From: Bacteroidota bacterium
GTDB taxonomy: Bacteria > Bacteroidota > Bacteroidia > Chitinophagales > BACL12
Length of the DNA: 64,000 bases
Assembly (NCBI GenBank): GCA_016706865.1
Contig: JADJIS010000001.1
Coordinates: 248,001-312,000 of the forward strand
Direction of reading: 5' to 3'
The notes beneath the pieces were generated by a model. The model searched no databases and was not told where the DNA came from. It saw only the letters and a program-made list of their open reading frames with translations. Position 1 is the stretch's first letter; the number at the start of each line of letters is the position of its first letter. Of the stretch, positions 35,956 through 44,558 are shown in pieces. Both the position numbers and the translations under genes were made by a program.

Positions 35956-36381
35956 TTAGAATTTTTCAAAATGAATCTCCTCACTTGGAGTATCATCCTT
36001 AAGTTTCATAACGGTATCTGATAATTCAGTGATCAACCAGCTTCCATCAAGATTTTCCATTTGTTTATCACCGCTTATGGTAAACTCTATCTCTTTATCA
36101 TAGGTTGGGTCATCATCACTACTTTTTACCATCCAAACTCCGGTGTAAATAGAAGCGCCTTTTGTGGCCGTTAGGGCCCCATCATCTGAAATATCAAATG
36201 TATAACCATCAAAGTCGTTGCTAACTCCATCACCGTTATCGTAATAATAGGTAACTCTCCAGCTTCCGCCAGCCAGGGTTTCCGCTTCGGTTAGTGTTAG
36301 ATCTGATGGAATATCATCAGAACAAGAGGACAACATTAATACTGTTAATGCTGTGGCCAGGATCAAACTCATTTTTTTCAT
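35956..36381 (-). CDS. Small lipocalin-like lipoprotein, copy B
   Basis: A 141-residue protein. The start is set at the ATG at 36381 (MKKMSLILA), because the 32 codons upstream lack signal-peptide character while from here a lipobox (LMLSSC) follows. It shares with copy A the order LTLTEAETLAGGSWRVTYY, a FDISDDGALTATKGASIYTG strand pair, VWMVKSSDD...KEIEFTISGD and a final SEEIHFEKF. It lies 242 nt upstream of copy A on the same strand. Surface or periplasmic location is expected; the role is unknown. Confidence 0.75.
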   Translation of the reverse strand: MKKMSLILATALTVLMLSSCSDDIPSDLTLTEAETLAGGSWRVTYYYDNGDGVSNDFDGYTFDISDDGALTATKGASIYTGVWMVKSSDDDPTYDKEIEFTISGDKQMENLDGSWLITELSDTVMKLKDDTPSEEIHFEKF

Positions 36382-36611
36382 ACGTTCAAATTTGGTTTTA
36401 TAAATTATGTTTAATGTTTGCAATTTGAATACACAAACGGGCCTGAAGCGAGGATAGTTGCAGCAGAGTGGCGACACATAAATGCAGTTTCCGCGATATA
36501 TTTTTATATCGAAGAACGGTGACTTATATCACAAACAGCGTATTTACTTAAATATTGTGGGAACAGAATATCTGAAAATTCGACTCTGGCAGCAACAACT
36601 TTTTTTGAAAA

Positions 36612-37883
36612 TCAGAGATCCCAGCCTATATCTCTTCGAAAATATCGGGTATCGTAGTAAATTCTTCCGGCATTTATATAACAGGTTCGCAGAGCTTCAA
36701 ACAAATCGGAACCATAAGCGGAGACGGCAAGCACACGACCACCACTTGTAATCAGGCTTCCATTTGCATCTAAAGTAGTACCAGCTTGGAATACCATACA
36801 ATTTTCGGTGTTCTCCAATCCGCTTATCGATTTTCCTTTTTCAAACTGACCGGGATAACCATCGCTTGCTAAAATAACCGCTGCACATGCTCTTTCATCA
36901 ATGGAAAGAATCTGATCTTTCAATGTTTCGTTATGAACTGCCATAAAAAGTTCAAGCAGATCGTTTTTAATTCTTGGCAATATCACCTGCGTTTCCGGAT
37001 CACCCAAACGCGCATTATATTCAATAAGATAAGGTTCATCATTACAATTAAAAAGACCGAAGTATAAAAAACCCTTGTATTTAATGCCTTCTTTTTTAAG
37101 TCCGGAAATTGTAGGATCAATTATTTTTTCTTTCACCTTTTGCATAAAACCTTCTGTAACAAATGGCGGTGGTGACACTGCGCCCATTCCTCCTGTATTT
37201 AATCCTGTATCACCGTCACCGGCTTTTTTATAATCTTTAGATGGAGGTAAAATAAGGTAGTGATTACCATCCGTCAATACAATTACGGTTAATTCTATAC
37301 CGTGAAGAAATTGTTCCACTACAACTTTATTTCCTGCTGTACCAAATTTTCCTGATAACATTAACTGCAACTCATTTTTTGCCTGCTCCTGATCGTTACA
37401 AATTACAACGCCTTTACCAGCAGCCAAACCATCTGCTTTTAATACGACAGGCAATGAATGTTCATTAATATAATTGGTTGCTTCAGAAATTGTTTCAGCG
37501 GAAAACTCTTTATATGCAGGTGTTTGTACCTTGTTGCGCAACATAAAGGCCTTAGCAAAAACTTTAGATCCTTCCATTTGCGCCGCAATTTTGGAAGGTC
37601 CGATAACCGGTATTGATTCCAAACCGGGGTAAGTGGCAAAATAATCAACCACACCTTCAACAAGTGGATCTTCAGGACCTACCACGATCATATCAATTCT
37701 TTGCTCCAGGGTAAAAGTTGCGAGTAAAGCAAAATCTGTTGCCCTGATATTTATATTTTGACCGCATAATGCAGTGCCTGGATTACCAGGAGCAATAAAC
37801 AACTCTTCGCATTGCGGGGACTGTATTATTTTCCAGGCGAGTGCATGTTCCCTTCCACCTGAACCAAGCAACAATATCTTCAT
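36612..37883 (-). CDS. purD: Phosphoribosylamine--glycine ligase
   Basis: A 423-residue protein from the ATG at 37883; an upstream ATG (37904) lies before the -7 box and is unlikely. PurD is the ATP-grasp enzyme that joins glycine to phosphoribosylamine in purine synthesis. Visible: MKILLLGSGGREHALAWK, IDMIVVGPEDPLVEGVVDYF, VLKADGLAAGKGVVICNDQE, NTGGMGAVSPPPF and LIEYNARLGDPETQVILPR. It is monocistronic, divergent from metF. purS is 20 kb away, so purine genes are scattered. Confidence 0.96.
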   Translation of the reverse strand: MKILLLGSGGREHALAWKIIQSPQCEELFIAPGNPGTALCGQNINIRATDFALLATFTLEQRIDMIVVGPEDPLVEGVVDYFATYPGLESIPVIGPSKIAAQMEGSKVFAKAFMLRNKVQTPAYKEFSAETISEATNYINEHSLPVVLKADGLAAGKGVVICNDQEQAKNELQLMLSGKFGTAGNKVVVEQFLHGIELTVIVLTDGNHYLILPPSKDYKKAGDGDTGLNTGGMGAVSPPPFVTEGFMQKVKEKIIDPTISGLKKEGIKYKGFLYFGLFNCNDEPYLIEYNARLGDPETQVILPRIKNDLLELFMAVHNETLKDQILSIDERACAAVILASDGYPGQFEKGKSISGLENTENCMVFQAGTTLDANGSLITSGGRVLAVSAYGSDLFEALRTCYINAGRIYYDTRYFRRDIGWDL

Positions 37884-37887
37884 GAAA

Positions 37888-37895
37888 CAAAGGTA
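37888..37895 (-). promoter_or_regulatory. -7 box directly before purD (leaderless candidate)
   Basis: TACCTTTG on the minus strand, then TTTC, then the ATG at 37883. A leaderless transcript is expected from the 4-nt gap. Confidence 0.5.
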
Positions 37896-37962
37896 AGTCA
37901 GCAAAGTGAAATGAAGGATATAGGCTTCGATTTCATTAAAGGGAATTTCTTACATCGGATAG

Positions 37963-37970
37963 TATATTTG
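37963..37970 (+). promoter_or_regulatory. -7 box of metF
   Basis: TATATTTG, a perfect TAnnTTTG match, 50 nt before the metF ATG. No convincing -33 TTG at 19-21 nt. Confidence 0.45.
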
Positions 37971-38020
37971 CATCTCTTTAGTAATAGTGATATTGAGAAA
38001 CAAGTATTTTATTTCATAAA

Positions 38021-38977
38021 ATGAAGGTAACCGAACATATAAACAGGGCCGATAAGACCTTATTATCTTTTGAGATATTGCCGCCTTTAAAAGGCAAAAG
38101 CATACATAATATTTACGAGGTTTTGGATCAACTTATTGATGTTAATCCCGCTTTTATTAATGTTACCTATCATCGAAGCGAATACATTTATAAAAAAAGA
38201 GGTGATGATAGATTTGACAAAGTATTTATCAGGAAACGTCCCGGCACTGTTGGAATTTGTGCAGCTATACAATTTAAATACAAAATTGACGCTGTTGCGC
38301 ATATCATTTGTGGAGGATTTACAAAAGAGGATACTGAAGATGCATTGATAGATCTTAGTTATTTAAATATTGATAATGTTTTATTGTTGCGGGGAGATGC
38401 CTCCAAAAACGAACGCGATTTTATTCCTGAACCGGGCGGGCATAAATATGCGGATGAATTAGTTTCTCAGGTTGTAAATATGAATAATGGAATTTATTTA
38501 GAGGAAGATTCTATTCAGGGATATAAAACAGATTTTAATATTGGAGTGGCCGGATATCCGGAAAAAAATTTTGAAAGTCCCAATTTAAAAAGCGACTTAA
38601 AATATTTAAAACACAAGGTTGATCAGGGGGCAGATTATATTGTTACACAAATGTTTTACGACAACAATAAATATTTTGATTTTGTAAAAAAATGCCGGGC
38701 AGAAGGAATAACGGTTCCAATTATTCCCGGTATTAAACCTATAACCGGAGCATCACAAATACAATCAATACCCAGAACTTTCCATGTTGATATTCCGGAA
38801 GAATTAAATGATATGATTGATGCATGCACCTCCATAGAAGAGGTAAAACAAGCCGGTGTAAATTGGTGTATCGACCAATCCAAAGAATTAGTTCGACATG
38901 GAGTTCCCTGTATACATTATTACACCATGGGTAATGTTGGAGCTATGCGGAAGATCATTAAGGAGGTTTTTCCATGA
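38021..38977 (+). CDS. metF: Methylenetetrahydrofolate reductase
   Basis: A 318-residue flavoprotein of the MTHFR TIM-barrel family, which reduces 5,10-methylene-THF to 5-methyl-THF for methionine synthesis. Visible: LSFEILPPLKGKSIHNIYEV (N-terminal strand with the catalytic Glu), AFINVTYHRSEY, VGICAAIQFKYKIDAVAHII followed by CGG, NVLLLRGDA, ADYIVTQMFYDNNKYFDFVK and VPIIPGIKPITGASQI. It ends about 160 nt before the repeat array next to the transposase. Confidence 0.95.
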   Translation: MKVTEHINRADKTLLSFEILPPLKGKSIHNIYEVLDQLIDVNPAFINVTYHRSEYIYKKRGDDRFDKVFIRKRPGTVGICAAIQFKYKIDAVAHIICGGFTKEDTEDALIDLSYLNIDNVLLLRGDASKNERDFIPEPGGHKYADELVSQVVNMNNGIYLEEDSIQGYKTDFNIGVAGYPEKNFESPNLKSDLKYLKHKVDQGADYIVTQMFYDNNKYFDFVKKCRAEGITVPIIPGIKPITGASQIQSIPRTFHVDIPEELNDMIDACTSIEEVKQAGVNWCIDQSKELVRHGVPCIHYYTMGNVGAMRKIIKEVFP

Positions 38978-39138
38978 TGGTTTAGGAATTGGATTATTGA
39001 AAATAATTAGTGCTATATTTTATCCTTTATATTGATCAAATAAATTGATTGATTATTAACATAAATTTATAAAAAGAAATTCCACGCAAGACTCTGTAGT
39101 GGTAATTTTTTCAAAACCTCTCCCTATACAGATTACTC

Positions 39139-39275
39139 AAACCTCGGGCAGGTGTGACATTATTATAATATTATCAATTGACACAATACATAAACCCCGG
39201 GTAGGGGTGACATTATTATAATATATACATAGTCACAATTCGCAAACCCCGGGTAGGGGTGACATTATAACCCAT
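39139..39275 (-). repeat. Left array: three copies of the 52-bp palindromic repeat
   Basis: Units begin at 39139, 39192 and 39244 (spacing 53 and 52). Each contains, on the plus strand, AACCCCGGGTAGGGGTGACA then TTATTATAAT. These are the reverse complement of the core found in the right array. The copy nearest the transposase and the middle one are perfect in the core; the outermost has CTCGGGCAGGTG instead. With the right array they form inverted flanks around the transposase. The rest of the 323-bp gap after metF (38978-39138) is AT-rich with no gene seen. Confidence 0.9.
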
Positions 39276-39300
39276 CAATGACACAAATTATTCGAATATC

Positions 39301-39765
39301 TCAAAAATCAATCCATTGAAATAAATTTCTTTCCTCAAATTCAATTTGAAACGACTTCAATAATTCTATGTATTCCTCTCGGAATTTTTTACTTTGATGA
39401 TGTTGTTCTTGATTTAATATGTAATCATAAACATTGGAAATTTGAGAATGAGAATAAGAAAATGCACCATAACCTTCTTGCCATGAAAATTTACCATCAA
39501 CGAATTTTTGGTCATTAATAAAATTTGATGAATTATTTTTCATTTCCCGCACAACATCTGATAATGCCATAGAAGGTTTTAAACCAATAAAAGCATGAAT
39601 ATGGTCAGGCATTCCATTTACAATTATTGATTTTTGGTTTTTTTCGGTGATAATTCCAGAAATGTATTTGTGTAATTCGTCTTTCCAAGATTTTTGGATG
39701 AGGTTTTGACGTCCTTGAACAGCAAATACAACTTGAATGTAAATTTGTGAAAATGTTCGTGACAT
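39301..39765 (-). CDS. IS200/IS605-type HUH (Y1) transposase, RAYT-like
   Basis: A complete 154-residue Y1 transposase. The HUH metal site is MPDHIHAFI (His55, His57), and the catalytic tyrosine is most likely Tyr115 in YDYILNQEQHH with Gln119 one helical turn on. FSWQEGYGAFSYS is the usual family block. Such enzymes cut and rejoin single-stranded DNA at hairpins. No TnpB, accessory gene or passenger is present. The gene lies between inverted arrays of a 52-bp hairpin repeat, the arrangement known for REP-associated tyrosine transposases (RAYTs), so it may act on these repeats instead of moving as a normal IS. The family call is sure; the link to the repeats is inferred from position. Confidence 0.92.
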   Translation of the reverse strand: MSRTFSQIYIQVVFAVQGRQNLIQKSWKDELHKYISGIITEKNQKSIIVNGMPDHIHAFIGLKPSMALSDVVREMKNNSSNFINDQKFVDGKFSWQEGYGAFSYSHSQISNVYDYILNQEQHHQSKKFREEYIELLKSFQIEFEERNLFQWIDF

Positions 39766-39884
39766 AAATAAGTGTTTAGATTAAAAAATAATGTTTTTAA
39801 AGTTTTTGAGATTAGCATCGAAGTTTTGAATTCAAATTCATGTTTGGTTTTTATTCGATGATATTTTTGTTATGGGATATAATA

Positions 39885-40620
39885 CCACCCCTACCCGGGG
39901 TTGTGGTAAACTCTCTCTGTTTGTATTATAATAATGCCACCCCTACCCGGGGTTATGGTAAACTCTCATTGCTTGTATTATACTAATGCCACCCATACCC
40001 AGGGTTGTGGTAAACTCGCGCTGTTTGTATTATAATAATGCCACCCCTACCCGGGGTTGTGGTAAACTCTCATTGCTTGTATTATACTAATGCCACCCAT
40101 ACCCAGGGTTGTGGTAAACTCTCTCTGTTTGTATTATAATAATGCCACCTATACCTGGGGTTGTGGTAAACTCTCTCTGTTTGTATTATAATTATGCTAC
40201 CCCTACCCGGGTTGTGGTAAAGTCTCTCTGTTTGTATTATAATAATGCCACCCCAATCCAGGGTTTTGGTAAACTTTATCTACTTGTATTATAATAATGC
40301 CACCTCCATCCGGGGTTTTGGTAAACTCTATCTGCATTTATTATAATAATACCACCCCTACCCGGGGTTGTGGTAAACTCTCTCTGTTTGTATTATAATA
40401 ATGTCACCCCTACCCGGGGTTGTGGTAAACTCTCTTTGCTTGTATTATAGCTCCTACCTGGGTGTGGTAAATCGCATTCGTTTACTATTTCAATAATCCA
40501 ACCTTAACATGGGTTGTGGCAAATTTTTTCCAATTTGTATTATTATAATAATGCACACCTATCTGGGATTGTGGTAATTCCATTTGACTTTGCACTCGAA
40601 AATATAATCCCTATCAGAGG
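39885..40620 (+). repeat. Right array: 11 regular and about 4 decayed copies of the 52-bp palindromic repeat
   Basis: Units start at 39885, 39937, 39989, 40041, 40093, 40145, 40197, 40248, 40300, 40352 and 40404, a period of 52 (once 51). Decayed units start near 40450, 40499, 40555 and 40608. A unit reads CCACCCCTACCCGGGG, TTGTGGTAAACTCTCTCTG, TTTGTATTATAATAATG. Two palindromic parts stand out: CCACCCC/GGGG(TT)GTGG can fold to a 7-bp hairpin with a TT bulge, and TATTATAATA is a perfect 10-bp palindrome. Units near the transposase agree best and the far ones degenerate. The spacer parts are nearly identical between units, so it is not a CRISPR. Confidence 0.92.
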
Positions 40621-41020
40621 TTGAAGCAAATAACTTATTTCCTTAAATTATATTATTTTGAATTGAAACAATTGCAAATCTTGCAATTGATAACACAGAA
40701 TATTGAAAAGTTAATCCGAACTTTCTCCTTTATTGTGTAACAATTATAAAAAAAATCAGGTGCCGGCTTTGATCTGAAAAATATCAAACAATTTAATGTT
40801 TGAGTATAAAAAAATAAGTTGCATTTTGTTTGTAAAGGATCAAAATATTTTATGCAATTATTATTGCAGATGCAACTGAATCAGGAAATACATTTCATAT
40901 TAAATAAGTGATGTATAACTTAAAGAGTAATTGATGATGCAAAAACATCATTCATTACGATGAAACCAATTTCAAAAAACATTGAATGGTTAAAACAAAG
41001 GATCAAAGCCGGATACCTGA
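40621..41020. other. 400-bp noncoding AT-rich stretch
   Basis: This lies between the decayed end of the repeat array and the 3' end of the gene at 41021. It contains CAATTGCAAATCTTGCAATTG (an imperfect inverted repeat near 40669) and a short hairpin ATGATG/CATCAT at about 40933-40950. A 67-codon frame starting at 40960 is antisense to the next gene and has no family features. No gene is called. Confidence 0.6.
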
Positions 41021-41740
41021 TTAAAAAGTATATGAAAAGCCGATATTCGGATTCAAAAGAATCATGTCCCAATCGAGTGGGACCTGTAATCTTTCGCTTA
41101 ATTGGCCTATATCGGTATAATTATAAATTTGGGTTGATAATATGTCTGCAGTTTCGCGCATAGTATTTAGATCTAATATCAAGGCTGAATTTTCCCCAAC
41201 TTTAAATTTAATTCCCAAGCCAATATTAGACACAAATCCTGCACTCACCTCATTTTCAATTTTAATACTACTTACAGGAGAATTTGTGAAAATAAGTTCC
41301 TGGTCGGGGAAATAGGCCTGAGTACTTCCTGCCTGTAATTTTGCATAAAAACTATTAACAACCCCCTGGCTTATGGGTATTTCAAAATACAATCCTGTTA
41401 AAATCCCAAAGGAAAAAAAATTGCCTGAATTAAAACTACTCAGGGTATATGTTTCCAGATAGAATGATTCTTCGGCAGAACAACTTCTTCCATATAAAGT
41501 TGTTATCATCCCCAACCATTTCTTTTTTATAATAATATCTGCACCATTCAGAAATCCGGTGGATTTTGCATCTACACTGGAAAGTTCATTGTTAAATCCC
41601 GGGAGTTCAAATGGATAACTTTGAAAAACTGCTCCTGCTTTTAAATTTGCGGAAACCTCTATTCCATCCTCATTTGCAGTTTGAGCGTAGGATAAGGTCG
41701 GGAAAATAACAATTGCGGTAAGCCAAATAAATTTTTTCAT
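41021..41740 (-). CDS. Predicted outer-membrane beta-barrel protein
   Basis: A 239-residue protein with a signal peptide (MKKFIWLTAIVIFPTLSYAQ). Alternating strands (EVSANLKAGAVFQSYPFEL, FFSFGILTGLYFEIPI, VSAGFVSNIGLGIKFKVGEN) and a C-terminal aromatic residue (PNIGFSYTF) are typical of an outer-membrane barrel inserted by BamA. It is the last gene of a four-gene operon and starts 3 nt after the preceding stop, so it is translationally coupled. The family is not recognised; a role as anchor or channel for the co-encoded secreted proteins is possible. Confidence 0.65.
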   Translation of the reverse strand: MKKFIWLTAIVIFPTLSYAQTANEDGIEVSANLKAGAVFQSYPFELPGFNNELSSVDAKSTGFLNGADIIIKKKWLGMITTLYGRSCSAEESFYLETYTLSSFNSGNFFSFGILTGLYFEIPISQGVVNSFYAKLQAGSTQAYFPDQELIFTNSPVSSIKIENEVSAGFVSNIGLGIKFKVGENSALILDLNTMRETADILSTQIYNYTDIGQLSERLQVPLDWDMILLNPNIGFSYTF

Positions 41741-41743
41741 AAG

Positions 41744-43003
41744 TCAATTTTCAAGTTGAAAACAAATAAAGAAATAACTATCTGATGTATATAATCTATT
41801 TAAAACAGGGTCAATTGCTACCGGCCATGTTAGGTTGGCATTATACGTATTTGGTTTACCCTTATTGGGAGAATCCATTTCCCATAACTGGTTGCCTGTA
41901 AATATATCAATAGCGTGTAGTTTTCCATCACCATAACTGCCGTAATATAATACACCATTGAAATACACCATATCGGAAGGAGTAGCACCGGCATCCTGGT
42001 TATCCCATATTACAGATCCGGAAACAGGATCCAGTGCATAAATACTTTCGTAACTTGTTTTCACAATTAGTTTATTTTCCAACAGCATCAAATTCCCCAT
42101 CAATAAATCTTCCCCAAACCCTGTAAATAATTTTTGCCAAATAGTTTCACCGGTTTCTGCATTCAAACAAAAAATATTGAAGGTACCCTTAAAATAAATT
42201 TTTCCATCATAAAATAAAGGTGGATAAATTGAACTGTTCCCCTGTGGATCTAAATCTTCCACCATCCACAAAATAGTGTCGGCAGTCATATTATAGGCAT
42301 AAAGATCAATTTTGCCTTCATAAGGTGAAGTTCTGTATTGTCTATTTTGAAAATACAGAATCGTATCATTATTTATATCTACTACCGCCGTTGGAGGATA
42401 AAGTCCCACGGAAAAATCATCCACCATATCAATAGTAAAAATCGTATCCCAAATACCGGAATAAATATCTGTCATAACAATTGCTCCGGAATAAAATGGA
42501 TTTATTCCGGTTAAGTGCACATGGAAAATTATATTATTGAAGTGGGTTATTTTTGGCATCCTTCCATCAGGACATTCATAATGCCAAAATATACTTCCAT
42601 CATTAAGATCTACCACCCTCGGATCGGAATTGCAAAGTGTTACATAATAATGATCATAAATATAACTTCCATTACCTGCAACAGTACTTGGATTTGTACA
42701 ATTAATTTCAAAGGCGGCATCTGTTTGCCAAATAATATTTCCTGAATCCGTCTCCGCAAATTTTAAAAATATGGGATCAAATTGAGCCAAATTCTGAGAA
42801 CTAAATAGCACTCCATTGTTAAACACCAAAGGTGCAATACAATTTTTTTCCATCGTATCTTCTGCAAGTGGAATTTGCCAAACTAAGGGTATTGGAGAAA
42901 TATCTTCATTGGAATTTGTAACAGAGTAATTTTCAAATTCTACTTCCTTACATCCGTAAAGAAGTAGAATTAAACTGTTTAATATGATTATAAACATTCT
43001 CAT
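41744..43003 (-). CDS. PQQ-binding-like beta-propeller lipoprotein
   Basis: A 419-residue protein from the ATG at 43003, which lies 1 nt after the preceding stop; the longer reading frame would start inside the upstream gene. The signal peptide ends in LLLYGC (lipobox). The mature part has repeated blades of the PQQ/quinoprotein-like type: DSGNIIWQTDAAF, LNDGSIFWHYECP, AETGETIWQKLF, PVSGSVIWDNQDAG and IFTGNQLWEMDSP. Such lipoproteins usually act as scaffolds (compare BamB) and not as PQQ enzymes; no PQQ ligands are evident. It is the third gene of the operon with the lipase-like protein. Confidence 0.8.
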   Translation of the reverse strand: MRMFIIILNSLILLLYGCKEVEFENYSVTNSNEDISPIPLVWQIPLAEDTMEKNCIAPLVFNNGVLFSSQNLAQFDPIFLKFAETDSGNIIWQTDAAFEINCTNPSTVAGNGSYIYDHYYVTLCNSDPRVVDLNDGSIFWHYECPDGRMPKITHFNNIIFHVHLTGINPFYSGAIVMTDIYSGIWDTIFTIDMVDDFSVGLYPPTAVVDINNDTILYFQNRQYRTSPYEGKIDLYAYNMTADTILWMVEDLDPQGNSSIYPPLFYDGKIYFKGTFNIFCLNAETGETIWQKLFTGFGEDLLMGNLMLLENKLIVKTSYESIYALDPVSGSVIWDNQDAGATPSDMVYFNGVLYYGSYGDGKLHAIDIFTGNQLWEMDSPNKGKPNTYNANLTWPVAIDPVLNRLYTSDSYFFICFQLEN

Positions 43004-43004
43004 A

Positions 43005-44537
43005 TTATCTTTCGGGGGTTGCAAAAAATAACCCATGATTTCCTTCGAATAAATCGTCTAACATTTGGCGTGTTTCAGAATCATTGCGGATACTGAAATG
43101 GTTTGATCCGAACATTTTTCTACTGAAATCCGGCAGAACATCTATTTGACCCAAACATACGCTAGCTGATTCTGCAAGTACCACGCCGTCAGATTCCTTA
43201 TAGATCCAATTATAATTTGTAGTTGTATAACAATCCGTATCGAAATCTTCTGTTGCACAGGTTCCGTCCGGTGAAGCCGGATATTCTTCGTCTGTAAGAT
43301 CACCTAATGGACCGTCATCAATACAATAACAAGTTTTTCCGTCCTCTACTAATACATTGGCACCAATAAATCCTTTCCAATTAGTATTTGCGTCCATGAA
43401 CCAATCGTAACCTTCTTTATAGGAATCGCGAATAAATGCAGATTCTTCATAATCATTGGTAAGATCCAACGCACAAAAGATCGTTAAATAACATCCCAAA
43501 GTGGTAAGGTCGAATCCATATATAATATCGGCATAGGTTTGTGATAAATTATCGTAGGAAATATATTTTGAATAATACAGATCGGTCATAACATTTGCAT
43601 AGTCGGCAAGTGTATTATCGCCTCCTGCGCCAAATGGATCTTCACCATACGTTATCACGTTATTGGGTTCATGGCCGTCTAATAAATGGACTAGTGTATT
43701 CCACATTAAAGGTTCGGTTTCAACTCCGTAAAAACAAACATAGGGAATTTCCGGAACAAATGCATTTAATTCCGCCAATTGCTCGGAACCAACTTCATAA
43801 CTCTCGGTAATTCCGGAAAAATAATCTTTAAATAAAACGGGGGCAATATTATTTTCAAAGGTTCCGCAGAAGAAGTCGCTGAAATGCCCGATGCTTGTTG
43901 TGTTGAGAAAGAGATCCAGAAAAAAATTGCTTTCCACATATTCGGCAACCGGCCCGGCTGTAAGTGCCATACAGGTTGTTCCGGCCCAGGTCATTAGCTC
44001 CTCTTTATTATTTAATACCTGTGCACCCTGATTAGATGATCCAAAAGTAACAAGCCCTCCAAAGCTGCGCGGTTCAGGACCCCACTCACCTGTAAAATAA
44101 GAATAGTCGATACGTCGGGAAACTATTCCGCCCTGACTGTGCCCGATAATAATTGCATGGTCGTCTGCTTCATCAATCGCCTCCAGATCGCTGCGCAATT
44201 CTGCAGCAGCAAAATCAAGTGAAACATCGGCATAATCGGGGCGACTTGAATTAATTCTATATTCAGTTGCTGCATATAAAGAGGCCTGACTCCAACTGAT
44301 ACCAACAGTTCCGTCTTCATCACCTTGTCCGCCTAAACCATGGATAAAAAAAACTTCACGATCTTCCAATAATGAAGGAGAAGCCCAAACATCCGCAGTA
44401 TAGTTTGCTGGTATAAATTCTTCAGGAATTGTGCTTAATACTTCAATACTGTAGTCTGGAACACAATCCATATCAAGTTGTGCAATACAATTTGCATATA
44501 ATAAAACCGATAAAACGGGTAAAATGATCTTTTTCAT
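43005..44537 (-). CDS. Secreted lipase-like alpha/beta hydrolase
   Basis: A 510-residue protein with a signal peptide (MKKIILPVLSVLLYANCIAQ). VFFIHGLGGQG (66-70) provides the oxyanion-hole turn and AIIIGHSQGGIVSRR the nucleophile elbow, with Ser134. The catalytic His is plausibly in MFGSNHFSIRND near the C-terminus; the acid is not fixed. The length and the HGLGG/GHSQG pair resemble PGAP1-like or triacylglycerol-lipase-type hydrolases. It lacks a sorting domain, so it may remain periplasmic. Many Cys and an Asp-rich C-terminal part suggest disulfides and metal sites. It lies between a T9SS protein (21 nt upstream) and the propeller lipoprotein. Confidence 0.75.
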   Translation of the reverse strand: MKKIILPVLSVLLYANCIAQLDMDCVPDYSIEVLSTIPEEFIPANYTADVWASPSLLEDREVFFIHGLGGQGDEDGTVGISWSQASLYAATEYRINSSRPDYADVSLDFAAAELRSDLEAIDEADDHAIIIGHSQGGIVSRRIDYSYFTGEWGPEPRSFGGLVTFGSSNQGAQVLNNKEELMTWAGTTCMALTAGPVAEYVESNFFLDLFLNTTSIGHFSDFFCGTFENNIAPVLFKDYFSGITESYEVGSEQLAELNAFVPEIPYVCFYGVETEPLMWNTLVHLLDGHEPNNVITYGEDPFGAGGDNTLADYANVMTDLYYSKYISYDNLSQTYADIIYGFDLTTLGCYLTIFCALDLTNDYEESAFIRDSYKEGYDWFMDANTNWKGFIGANVLVEDGKTCYCIDDGPLGDLTDEEYPASPDGTCATEDFDTDCYTTTNYNWIYKESDGVVLAESASVCLGQIDVLPDFSRKMFGSNHFSIRNDSETRQMLDDLFEGNHGLFFATPER

Positions 44538-44558
44538 AAAATTTGTTTTTAGGGTAAA

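Noticed and set aside
39885..40440. Array looks like a CRISPR (about 32-bp conserved core, 20-bp variable part, regular period)
   Set aside because: The would-be spacers are nearly identical between units, no cas gene is near, and an inverted copy of the same unit flanks the transposase. It is a tandem hairpin repeat.
40960..41163. A 67-codon plus-strand frame before the beta-barrel gene
   Set aside because: Most of it is antisense to the gene at 41021-41740, and it has no signal, motif or promoter.
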